Assembly (NCBI GenBank): GCA_001577215.1
Contig: LSCC01000019.1
Coordinates: 1-19,864 of the forward strand
Length of the DNA stretch: 19,864 bases
Direction of reading: 5' to 3'
Source: Fidelibacterota bacterium TCS52
GTDB lineage: Bacteria; Fidelibacterota; Fidelibacteria; Fidelibacterales; Fidelibacteraceae
Positions within the stretch are counted from its first letter, which is position 1; every line of letters starts with the position of its first letter. The position numbers and the translations under genes were made by a program. The notes under the pieces were generated by a model. That model was not told the origin of the DNA. It saw only the letters and a program-made list of their open reading frames with translations, and made no database searches. Positions 7,208 to 15,184 of this stretch are shown here, one piece after another.

Positions 7208-8662
7208 TTATTTAACCTTATTAATAGCGTATTCTAATGCATCTTGTAATAGCCCTTGCGGTGGCTCTTTAATATAATCCTTATCCATTAGCATTTTTGT
7301 CATTGTACGGGAATATATAATACCTTCTTTTGCTTTTTGAAAAACTTCTTCTCTAGTTATTTTTTTTCTTGCAACACCATCTTTAATTGCCTGAATTGCT
7401 ACATCAGCGGTTACCGTTTGAAATACACCGAATTCTTCCATAGTCGGAACAATATTTTCCGGATCAATCCCTCTGTCTTCAGCATAATCAGCTAATGAAT
7501 ATGCAGCTGTAATTGCCATATTATCTGTTACTTTTTTAGCTCTTACTAATAAAGCGCCTTTAAGGATACCCGGGAAACCGAGAGAATTATTTACCTGATT
7601 TGGAAAATCCCCTCTGCCTGTTGCTACAATATATGCTCCAGCTTTTTTTGCAGCATAAGGATATATTTCCGGAATGGGATTAGCACATGTAAAAACAATA
7701 GACTTATCTGCCATACTACTTATCCATTCCGGTTTTACAGTATTCGGTCCCGGTTTAGAAAGAGCAATAAGTACATCGGCACCTTTACATGCTTCTGCAA
7801 AATCATTAATACATTTTGGATTTGTTGATTGACAAAGTTCCCATTTTCTATAAAATCTTGGATCAGATTTAATATCTTCTCTGTTTTTATGTAGTCCGCC
7901 TTTTGAATCAAACAGAATTATTTTACTTGGATCTCCGCCGGCAGTGATAATCAATCTTGCTATTGTCGTATTGGATGCTCCGGCACCTAACATTGCAATT
8001 TTAACATCGGAAATCTTTTTATTAGCTAATTTTAGTGCATTGATCAGCCCTGCTAAAGTAACACAGGCAGTTCCTTGAGCATCATCGTGCCAAACCGGAA
8101 TATCACATTCTTCACGCAATGTATCCAGCACTTTATAACAATTCGGCTGAGAAATATCCTCTAAATTTATTGCTCCGAAACTGCTTTGAACCATTTTCAC
8201 AAAATCAATAATCTTCTGAGGATCTTTCTCACCTTTTTTGTTTCGACTATCTATGCAAAGTGGAACAGCATCAACACCGCCGAGATATTTCATCAAAAAT
8301 GCTTTGCCCTCCATTACTCCTAATCCACCAGGAGGAGTACAATCACCATCACCTAATACCCTTGTCGAATCGCTTACAACACCGACTAGATTTCCTCTAT
8401 TTGATAATTCAAAAGATGTATCATTATCATCACGAATAGTTGTAGATATTTTCGAAACGCCTGGTGTGTACCAAACATTAAACCAATTAAATCCAAAAAC
8501 ACCTGCTTTAGGTGCAGTTTGAATTTTTCCACCGTAAAATTTGTGTGTTTTTTTTGATAATTCTTTTAAAAATGCTGTTTTGGCTTTAGCAATTTGTTCT
8601 TCTGTAAAAGAATCCGGAAACACTTCATTAAGATTGTTCAATCGTAAATTAATTTTTTTCAT
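7208..8662 (-). CDS. NAD(P)-dependent malic enzyme (decarboxylating)
   Basis: The 484-residue enzyme has the N-terminal malic domain and C-terminal NAD-binding domain of the compact bacterial type. It converts malate to pyruvate and CO2. Visible residues include the tyrosine in VWYTPGVS (Y65), the lysine in VMEGK (K120), the metal-site acids in INLEDIS (E167, D168) and WHDDAQGTA (D193, D194), and the Rossmann loop GAGASN at 226-231 followed by FDSKGG. The nucleotide-binding loop has SN where AAG-like residues are common. The segment LGDGDCTPPGGLGVMEGK replaces the more usual LGxGxxGxxAxxPVMEGK, marking a divergent subfamily. It is flanked on both sides by TPR genes in the same orientation. 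Whether it uses NAD or NADP I cannot say. Confidence 0.9.
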   Translation of the reverse strand: MKKINLRLNNLNEVFPDSFTEEQIAKAKTAFLKELSKKTHKFYGGKIQTAPKAGVFGFNWFNVWYTPGVSKISTTIRDDNDTSFELSNRGNLVGVVSDSTRVLGDGDCTPPGGLGVMEGKAFLMKYLGGVDAVPLCIDSRNKKGEKDPQKIIDFVKMVQSSFGAINLEDISQPNCYKVLDTLREECDIPVWHDDAQGTACVTLAGLINALKLANKKISDVKIAMLGAGASNTTIARLIITAGGDPSKIILFDSKGGLHKNREDIKSDPRFYRKWELCQSTNPKCINDFAEACKGADVLIALSKPGPNTVKPEWISSMADKSIVFTCANPIPEIYPYAAKKAGAYIVATGRGDFPNQVNNSLGFPGILKGALLVRAKKVTDNMAITAAYSLADYAEDRGIDPENIVPTMEEFGVFQTVTADVAIQAIKDGVARKKITREEVFQKAKEGIIYSRTMTKMLMDKDYIKEPPQGLLQDALEYAINKVK

Positions 8663-8743
8663 TTTTTACCTTTTATAATTTTAATAATTAGTTACAAAGC
8701 TAAATTTAATAAATATTCTTATTTGACAAACAACATACTATAA

Positions 8744-9415
8744 TTAAACAGGTGGAACATTTGTTATTGTTTCAAAATATTCTGCTGCTGCTTTATGTTT
8801 TGGATTGAGTTTCAATACTTTTTTAAATAATTCTAGTGCTCTATCGATATCATATTTACGCATATAGCAGATTCCCAAATGAAAAGAAGCTGAAACATGG
8901 TTTTGATTTTCTTTAAGTAAAATATTGAAATTTTCGATTGCCTTATCATATTCACCTCTTGCCTTACTTGCAATTGCGAGATGATAATTTATGATAGATG
9001 TTTCTGGTGTATTCTCTAACAATTTTAAATAACAATCTATACTTTTATCTTCTCTTCCCATATGATAATAACATAAACCCATCCAACTATATGCCATATA
9101 TAATTCTGTCTTTTCCTTATCAATTTTATTAAAAAATTCAATTGCTTTATTAAAGTTAGCAGATCGATAATATGAAATACCCAATCTATATAAAGCAAAA
9201 CAATAATTAGGTTTCAATTCTACAACTTTTTTATATGCTTTTATGGAATTATTTAAATTACCAAGAATATAATGTAAATTACCTAAATTCATTAATGCCG
9301 GAATGTAATTTGTTGTAATCTTCAATATTTCTTGATATTGCCTTATTGCTTCGTTTAGTTTACCTTCAAATTTACATATTTCAGCCTTCTCCATCAATCC
9401 GTGTATTTTTTTCAT
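8744..9415 (-). CDS. TPR-repeat protein (paralogue 2)
   Basis: The 223-residue soluble protein is made almost entirely of six tetratricopeptide repeats, for example NLGNLHYILGNLNNSIKAY and FALYRLGISYYRSANFNKA. It aligns repeat by repeat with the TPR protein at 6370-7185. Shared blocks include ALYRLGISY, a MAYxWxGLxYYHxGR block and a KLxPxHKAA end, but it lacks the ~60-residue tail. It starts 14 bases after the isocitrate dehydrogenase stop, with GGAGGA overlapping that junction, so the two are probably translated from one message. Malic enzyme follows after 81 bases. Function unknown; likely protein-protein contacts. Confidence 0.85.
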   Translation of the reverse strand: MKKIHGLMEKAEICKFEGKLNEAIRQYQEILKITTNYIPALMNLGNLHYILGNLNNSIKAYKKVVELKPNYCFALYRLGISYYRSANFNKAIEFFNKIDKEKTELYMAYSWMGLCYYHMGREDKSIDCYLKLLENTPETSIINYHLAIASKARGEYDKAIENFNILLKENQNHVSASFHLGICYMRKYDIDRALELFKKVLKLNPKHKAAAEYFETITNVPPV

Positions 9416-9429
9416 ATTTTAATCCTCCA

Positions 9430-10776
9430 TTACATGTTTTCTACTATTTTTTTACCAAATTCAGAAGTTTTGAGTTTGGTAGCTCCTTCCATCTGGCGTT
9501 CTAAATCATAAGTAACTGATTTATTAGAAATAGTTTTTTCTAAAGCTAATTCAATCAAATCTGCTGCTTCATTCCATCCCAAATATTGAAGCATCATAAC
9601 ACCAGAAATAATTAAAGAGCTGGGGTTAACTTTATCCATTCCTGTATATTTTGGAGCTGTACCATGAGTTGCCTCAAAAAGTGCCATTTTATCACCAATG
9701 TTTGCACCTGGTGCAAGACCGAGCCCACCAACCTGAGCAGCACAAGCATCTGAAATATAATCACCATTTAAATTGGGGGTTGCCAGAACACTATATTCAT
9801 CAGGACGAAGTAAAAGTTGTTGAAATGTTTGGTCTGCAATTCTGTCTTTAATTAATACTTTTCCTTTCGGCATATTACCATCATATTCATCCCACAATTC
9901 TTGCTCTGTGATTATTTCATCTCTGTACTCACTTTTCGCAAGTTCATAGCCCCAATCACGAAATGCACCTTCGGTAAATTTCATTATATTACCCTTATGC
10001 ACCAATGTTACACTTGGTTTGTTATTTTGAATTGCATAGTCAATTGCTTTTCTGATTAATCGCTTTGAACCTGTTATAGAAATTGGTTTAATTCCAATGC
10101 CACTGTCTTTTCTAATATCTTTATTAAATTTTTCTTTTAAAAAACCAATTAGTTTTTTTGCATCATTAGAATTTTCTTGAAATTCTATACCAGAATAGAC
10201 ATCTTCAGTATTTTCTCTGAATATAATTACATCTAATTTTTCTGGTTTTTTAACAGGAGCAGGAACACCGTTAAACCATCTCACCGGACGAACACAAGCA
10301 TAAAGATCTAATTTCTGACGTAATCCAACATTTAAAGAACGAAATCTTGGTGTAATAAATTTCGCACCACATTTTATACATTTTTTCGGACGGTTTCCAT
10401 CAATTCCATCTTGTTCTTTAGAACATTTTAAACAAACATAATCAAATTTTCCAACCGGTGTTGTTAAAGGTCCCTTAATAGCGACTTTGTATTCCTTTAT
10501 CGCATTTAAAGTATCTTCAGGCAGAATATTATCATTACCATATTTATTTAATGCATCTAATCCTGCATAAATTTTATACCATGCAATTTCTTTTTTCCCA
10601 TCATAAGCTTTCTTGACTGCTGCATCAATAACATTTTTTGTTGCACTCCAAATATCCGGACCAATTCCATCTCCCTCAATAAAAGGAATTATTGGATTAT
10701 CAGAAACAAATATTTTTTCATTTTTAAACTCAATTTTTTGTCCATATTCCGGTTTTTTTAATATTTTATACTCCAA
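9430..10776 (-). CDS. icd: NADP-dependent isocitrate dehydrogenase with zinc-ribbon-like insertion
   Basis: The 448-residue enzyme oxidatively decarboxylates isocitrate to 2-oxoglutarate. Substrate residues known from E. coli Icd are all visible: S147, N149 and R153 in RSLNVGLRQ, K261 in HKGNIMKFTEG, and D339/D343 in NGDYISDA. The NADP determinants are kept (K376-Y377 in APKY, Y423 and R427 in TYDLER), so NADP use is likely. Between TTPVG and RSLNV, where E. coli has three residues, about 36 residues are inserted (110-145) with Cys pairs C115/C118 and C133/C136, a Cys4 zinc-ribbon pattern. The start is TTG, supported by AGGAG 5 bases upstream. Gene order is citrate synthase, this gene, TPR protein. 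Confidence 0.93.
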   Translation of the reverse strand: MEYKILKKPEYGQKIEFKNEKIFVSDNPIIPFIEGDGIGPDIWSATKNVIDAAVKKAYDGKKEIAWYKIYAGLDALNKYGNDNILPEDTLNAIKEYKVAIKGPLTTPVGKFDYVCLKCSKEQDGIDGNRPKKCIKCGAKFITPRFRSLNVGLRQKLDLYACVRPVRWFNGVPAPVKKPEKLDVIIFRENTEDVYSGIEFQENSNDAKKLIGFLKEKFNKDIRKDSGIGIKPISITGSKRLIRKAIDYAIQNNKPSVTLVHKGNIMKFTEGAFRDWGYELAKSEYRDEIITEQELWDEYDGNMPKGKVLIKDRIADQTFQQLLLRPDEYSVLATPNLNGDYISDACAAQVGGLGLAPGANIGDKMALFEATHGTAPKYTGMDKVNPSSLIISGVMMLQYLGWNEAADLIELALEKTISNKSVTYDLERQMEGATKLKTSEFGKKIVENM

Positions 10777-10781
10777 TTTTA

Positions 10782-10786
10782 CTCCT
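10782..10786 (-). promoter_or_regulatory. Ribosome-binding site supporting a TTG start for isocitrate dehydrogenase
   Basis: AGGAG on the minus strand lies 5 bases before the TTG at 10776-10774. It supports a TTG start, used in place of ATG. Confidence 0.6.
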
Positions 10787-10832
10787 ATAATTAATTATAC
10801 CTTCTAATTCAGTATTTATTTAATTTTACTTT

Positions 10833-12131
10833 CTATTTAACTTGTTCTAATAACCAATCTGTTGTAACTGAATTTGGTCTTTCAATTGGAAGTCCTATTG
10901 CTCGTGCCCATACCAATTGTGTAAGAATACCCATTGCTCTTGAAACCCCAAAAAGTACAGTATAAAAATCATATTCTGTAACACCATAATGGACCTGTAA
11001 ACATCCGGAATGTGCATCTACATTTGGCCAAGGATTCTTTGCCTTACCATGCTCTTTCAAAATATCTGGTGTAACCTCATAAAGTAAACTAACAATTTGA
11101 AAAATTTCGTCATTAGGTAAATGTTCTAATGCAAATTCCCGTTGAGCAATATATCTTGGATCAGTTTTCCGTAATACTGCATGTCCATATCCTGGAACTA
11201 CTCTACCGCCGTTAAGAGTATCCCATAGAAATTTTTTAAGTTGTTCTTTTGTTGGGACACCACCACCCAATTTTTCTTTAACATTTAGAATCCAACGAAT
11301 AACTGCTTGATTTGCCAATCCATGTAATGGTCCAGCAAGTCCATTTATTCCAGCAGAAAGAGAATAATATGCGTCTGATAATGATGATCCGACTAATTTT
11401 GAAGTATGTGCACTAACATTTCCACCCTCATGATCACTATGAATAACAAGATAAAGCCTCATCAATTCTTTGTATTCAGGATTTTCTACACCCATCATAT
11501 GTGCAAAATTCCCTCCCCAATCCAATTGTGGATCTGGTTTAATATGTTTGTTATTCTTAAAAGTTTTTTGATAAATAAAAGATGCAATAGATGGTAATTT
11601 TGCCAACAAATCCATGATATCTTCATACATTGGATCCCATAGATCGTATTTCGATATTCCTTTTCTATATTTTTTTGAGAATATCGAATCTTTCTGAAGT
11701 GCAAGAATTCCAGTAGAAAATTGTGTCATAGGATGCATATCAGTTGGAAGAGAATCCATTATTTTCACTAAATAATCCGGTAATTTCGAACGCTGCTGCC
11801 ACTCTTCTGTTATTTCTTTTACATCATTTTTAGAAGGTAATTCTCCAATTAATAACAAGTAAAAAAGACCTTCCGGAAGCGGTTGTTTCCCACCCGGTGC
11901 TTTAGGTAACTTTTTACATAATTCAGGAATGTTATATCCTCGAAAACGAATTCCTTCATAAGGATCAAGGTTTGATGTATCACAAATAAGACAATTTACT
12001 CCTCTTATCCCACCTAACACTTGCTTGATTTTTACATCTGAAATAGATTTGTCCCCATGTTTCTTAACTAAAGTTTTGATTCGATCACGCATCGGATCAA
12101 TTTTTGTCTCGAGCTTTCTCTTTAAAGTCAT
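10833..12131 (-). CDS. gltA: Citrate (Si)-synthase, eukaryotic/mitochondrial type
   Basis: The 432-residue enzyme condenses oxaloacetate and acetyl-CoA to citrate. The catalytic triad equivalent to pig H274, H320 and D375 is visible as H270 (GPLHGLANQ), H317 (VVPGYGHAVL) and D372 (PWPNVDAHSG). Long segments such as YYSLSAGINGLAGPLHGLA, LRKTDPRY, QREFALEHLP and FYTVLFGVSRAMGIL follow mitochondrial citrate synthase rather than the hexameric E. coli GltA. Such eukaryote-like synthases are known from some bacteria, for example Geobacter. A strong GGAGGT site precedes the ATG. Aconitase lies 58 bases upstream and isocitrate dehydrogenase 56 bases downstream, so the three steps run in pathway-related order on one strand. 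No mitochondrial-type targeting sequence is present. Confidence 0.93.
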   Translation of the reverse strand: MTLKRKLETKIDPMRDRIKTLVKKHGDKSISDVKIKQVLGGIRGVNCLICDTSNLDPYEGIRFRGYNIPELCKKLPKAPGGKQPLPEGLFYLLLIGELPSKNDVKEITEEWQQRSKLPDYLVKIMDSLPTDMHPMTQFSTGILALQKDSIFSKKYRKGISKYDLWDPMYEDIMDLLAKLPSIASFIYQKTFKNNKHIKPDPQLDWGGNFAHMMGVENPEYKELMRLYLVIHSDHEGGNVSAHTSKLVGSSLSDAYYSLSAGINGLAGPLHGLANQAVIRWILNVKEKLGGGVPTKEQLKKFLWDTLNGGRVVPGYGHAVLRKTDPRYIAQREFALEHLPNDEIFQIVSLLYEVTPDILKEHGKAKNPWPNVDAHSGCLQVHYGVTEYDFYTVLFGVSRAMGILTQLVWARAIGLPIERPNSVTTDWLLEQVK

Positions 12132-12189
12132 AATTTACCTCCAATTATACTTTATAAATTATTAAAAATATTTGACATCACCAAATATT

Positions 12190-14127
12190 TTATCTCTTTC
12201 TTTTAATATAAGACAATAAACCACCTAACTTTATAATTTCAATATCTCTTTGAGATAGATTGTATCTTAATTTAATTTTTTGACCTTTTGTTTTATTGTT
12301 AACTATAATTGGTTCATTTGCTTCCAAAAAATCAATTATGTTTTCTAATTCTAATAAATCTTCTTGCTCTAAATTTTCATAATCATCTTCATTTATAAAT
12401 TCTAATGGTAAAATCCCAAAATTAATCAAATTAGAGTAATGTATTCTTTCAATAGACTTTGAAATCACTATTTTTACTCCCAGATACGCAGGACAAATTG
12501 CCGCATGTTCTCGTGATGATCCTTGCCCATAACTCAGACCTGCTACAATTATATTTGTTTTTTTAACTTTTTTATTTTTCAAACAGCGTTCTGGAAATGT
12601 GAGATCAACCGGTTCAAATACAAATTCAGAATATTTGGGAATATTTGATCTATATTTCAAGCGTGCACCAGCCGGCATTATATGGTCAGTCGTAATTTTA
12701 TCACCGACTTTGAGCATTACTTCACCTTTTATATTTTGCACAAGTGGCTCTCCTTTAGGAGGATCACCAATATTCGGACCCCGTGAAATCCTCAATTTTT
12801 TTTCAGTTTTCTTGGGGAAAACTATCATGCTATCATCAATATTAAATTTGTCTATTTCTGGAATTTCCGGCACTTCTATTCCTAATTCTCTTGGATCGGT
12901 AATGACTCCGGTAATAGCACAAGCCGCGGCTGTCTCCGGGCTAGCAAGATAAACATTTGCAGAAGTTGTTCCTGAACGCCCTTTAAAATTACGATTGTTT
13001 GTTCGAATAGAAATCGCATCTGTAGAAGGAGCGAAACCATTTCCAATACAAAATCCACATGCGGATTCCATGATTCTAGCACCAAAATCAATTAAATCGG
13101 TCAATGCTCCATTTTCAGTTATCATACGCAGAACTTGTTTGGAACCGGGAGCAACACCAAAACTGACATTCGGATATAATTTTCTACCTTTGACCATCTT
13201 TGCAACTGTCATTAAGTCCTTATACGAAGAATTTGTGCAGCTTCCTACAGCCACTTGATCGACTTTTTTTCCTCTTAATTCTTTCACTAAACTAACATTT
13301 CCGGGACTATGAGGTGTAGCAAATCTTGGCTCAATTGTACTTAAGTCAATATCAATAATTTTATCATATTCCGCATCATCATCAGCTTTTAATTCTGCAA
13401 AACCACTTTCTCGACCTTGCGCTTTAAGAAAAGAATTCGTTATTTCATCACTCGGAAATATTGAAGATGTAACACCCAGCTCAGCTCCCATATTAGTAAT
13501 CGTAGCTCTTTCGGGAACGCTCAATGTTTTAACTCCTTCACCACCATATTCTACAACCCAACCAACATTTCCTTTAGTTGACAGAAGTTTTAAAATATAA
13601 AGAATAATATCTTTGGCTGTTACCCATTTGGATAATTTGTTCGTCAAATTGATTTTTAATACTTTTGGATAAGTAATATGAAAAGGTAATCCTGCCAAAG
13701 CACAGGCAACATCCAATCCGCCAGCTCCTATTGCAAGCATGCCAATTCCACCTCCAGTTGGAGTATGACTATCTGAGCCAAGTAATGTTTTTCCCGGAAG
13801 CCCGAATCTTTCTAAATGTACTTGATGACAAATACCATTACCTGCTCTCGAATAAGAAATACCATATTTTTCAGCGATTGATTGCAAATATTTATGGTCA
13901 TCATTATTTTCAAATCCCATCTGACTCGTATTGTGATCAACATAACTTACGGATAATTCTGTTTTTATTTCAGGTATTTCCATAGCTTCAAATTCCAAAT
14001 AAGCCATTGTGCCTGTAGCATCCTGAGTCAAGGTCTGGTCAATTTTTATTCCAACACTTTCACCTTGTTTCATATTTCCATTTATAATATGATCTTTCAA
14101 TATTTTTTGAACTATATTCTTACCCAT
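12190..14127 (-). CDS. Aconitate hydratase, compact Aquifex-type
   Basis: The 645-residue aconitase isomerises citrate and isocitrate. It is shorter than AcnA (about 890) or AcnB and matches the compact family often called putative or Aquifex-type aconitase. The [4Fe-4S] cluster ligands are C297 (VGSCTNSS) and C357/C360 (SACGFCIGNG). The swivel-domain motif YGQGSSREHAA is at 533-543. Other family blocks are LLGSDSHTPTGGGIGMLAIG near 115-134 and DKITTDHIMPAGA near 476-488. A ribosome-binding site AAGGAA precedes the ATG by 9 bases. A TATAAT hexamer lies just upstream of that site, but no good -35 partner is visible. It starts the citrate-to-2-oxoglutarate gene block. It is only distantly related to the homoaconitase-like protein at 2283-4235. 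Confidence 0.92.
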   Translation of the reverse strand: MGKNIVQKILKDHIINGNMKQGESVGIKIDQTLTQDATGTMAYLEFEAMEIPEIKTELSVSYVDHNTSQMGFENNDDHKYLQSIAEKYGISYSRAGNGICHQVHLERFGLPGKTLLGSDSHTPTGGGIGMLAIGAGGLDVACALAGLPFHITYPKVLKINLTNKLSKWVTAKDIILYILKLLSTKGNVGWVVEYGGEGVKTLSVPERATITNMGAELGVTSSIFPSDEITNSFLKAQGRESGFAELKADDDAEYDKIIDIDLSTIEPRFATPHSPGNVSLVKELRGKKVDQVAVGSCTNSSYKDLMTVAKMVKGRKLYPNVSFGVAPGSKQVLRMITENGALTDLIDFGARIMESACGFCIGNGFAPSTDAISIRTNNRNFKGRSGTTSANVYLASPETAAACAITGVITDPRELGIEVPEIPEIDKFNIDDSMIVFPKKTEKKLRISRGPNIGDPPKGEPLVQNIKGEVMLKVGDKITTDHIMPAGARLKYRSNIPKYSEFVFEPVDLTFPERCLKNKKVKKTNIIVAGLSYGQGSSREHAAICPAYLGVKIVISKSIERIHYSNLINFGILPLEFINEDDYENLEQEDLLELENIIDFLEANEPIIVNNKTKGQKIKLRYNLSQRDIEIIKLGGLLSYIKRKR

Positions 14128-14222
14128 TTAGCAAATTCCTTTATTTCAATTATATACATTATTATCTTTAAACCATACTTATTTACAAATAATTCATCAA
14201 TTATCATATAAAAAAATACAAT

Positions 14223-14621
14223 TTATTCCCAAGGCCATTTTATACATTCGTCATGCGAACCAAATAAGCTTATATCAGCATCTCCATAAATAACTGCCGT
14301 TGTTATTATATTTTTTAATAATTTCTGCTTTACTTTATTTATCGTTTTGCCGGTATTTGAAATATCATCAACAAGTAATATCCTATAATTTTTCAAATTC
14401 AGTATATCTTTGTGAATATGAATTTTAGGATTTTTAAATTTTTGTTCATGTTTTTCGTTCCTAAATTCAGAATAAATAATTTTCAAAGGAATATCAAGAT
14501 AACGAGAAATAAGATATGCCGGTAGAATTCCACCTCTCCCGATAGCAATTACAATATCATATTCTCTTTTAATTTTATCTTTCACTTTTTCCATTATTGA
14601 ATCGATACTAATTTTTTTCAT
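14223..14621 (-). CDS. Purine (xanthine/guanine-type) phosphoribosyltransferase
   Basis: The 132-residue protein is a type I phosphoribosyltransferase, joining a purine base to PRPP. The PRPP-binding motif is ILLVDDISNTGKTI at about 81-94, preceded by the AIGRGGILPAYLIS loop near 26-39. The C-terminal FGSHDECIKWPWE is like the W-x-x-x-PWE ending of short xanthine-guanine transferases. It is smaller than Gpt of E. coli (152), with a short hood region. Base preference cannot be read. The start overlaps the end of the membrane protein gene upstream by 14 bases, with no clear ribosome-binding site of its own, so translation is probably coupled. The pairing suggests uptake of a base or nucleoside followed by salvage. 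Confidence 0.8.
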   Translation of the reverse strand: MKKISIDSIMEKVKDKIKREYDIVIAIGRGGILPAYLISRYLDIPLKIIYSEFRNEKHEQKFKNPKIHIHKDILNLKNYRILLVDDISNTGKTINKVKQKLLKNIITTAVIYGDADISLFGSHDECIKWPWE

Positions 14622-15129
14622 GTGAAAATATTTTTAAAGTTATTTCTGCAATTAACAAGTTTAATATAATTCCAACAAGTCCAATTTTAAAGTTTTTTAA
14701 CCAAAAGGAAAATGTAAAATTATCATAAAAAATAATTAATACTAATGGGGTCATTCTCGCAAGTATAAATGAGATCATGTTTCGGGTATAATTAAATAAA
14801 TTTATTTTTTTAAATATTTGCAAAAATATTACAAGCATTCCTAATTCAATTGTTAACATTTGCATTATTGGTAGTGGCGACAAAATTGGCATTCCCGTAA
14901 ATAAATAATTTAAAATTGGAACTGATATTGCAATAAGAAAAATTGTTTTTAAATCCAAATAATTTGATCCGAGAAGAACAAACAAAAAAATTGGTAAGAA
15001 CATTTTCCCATTTACTCCAAATAAATGGAATAAAAAAGGATATGCTACGCTCATTGTTAATACAGTAGAAATTATCAAAATTTTCTGTAAAATTTTATTT
15101 TTAATTAGAGTATTTACAATTGCTCTCAA
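14608..15129 (-). CDS. Putative ECF transporter S component (membrane protein)
   Basis: This is a small integral membrane protein of about 174 residues with five or six hydrophobic segments. The central part, with FLPIFLFVLLGS, then PILNYLFTGMPIL and PIMQMLTIELGM, follows the pattern of energy-coupling-factor S components (a folate- or hydroxymethylpyrimidine-type fold with PLxxxLxxGMP and a Met/Glu helix). The ATPase and T components are not in the window. An ATG lies at 15144 but has no ribosome-binding site. That ATG forms part of ATGGAGGG, and the GGAGGG is ideally placed for the TTG at 15129, so I prefer the TTG start. The 3' end overlaps the phosphoribosyltransferase by 14 bases, hinting at a purine substrate. 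Confidence 0.6.
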   Translation of the reverse strand: MRAIVNTLIKNKILQKILIISTVLTMSVAYPFLFHLFGVNGKMFLPIFLFVLLGSNYLDLKTIFLIAISVPILNYLFTGMPILSPLPIMQMLTIELGMLVIFLQIFKKINLFNYTRNMISFILARMTPLVLIIFYDNFTFSFWLKNFKIGLVGIILNLLIAEITLKIFSHEKN

Positions 15130-15184
15130 ATTATTTCCCTCCATATTTTTATTTTATTTTTCTTCCCATTTCTAGAAAAACACA

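Noticed and set aside
12599..12952. A 117-codon plus-strand open frame
   Set aside because: It is antisense to the conserved swivel-domain part of aconitase; the frame stays open because of codon bias in the real gene.
14128..14222. TATAAT near 14143 as a promoter for aconitase
   Set aside because: No acceptable -35 hexamer at 16-18 bases, and such hexamers are expected by chance in DNA this AT-rich.
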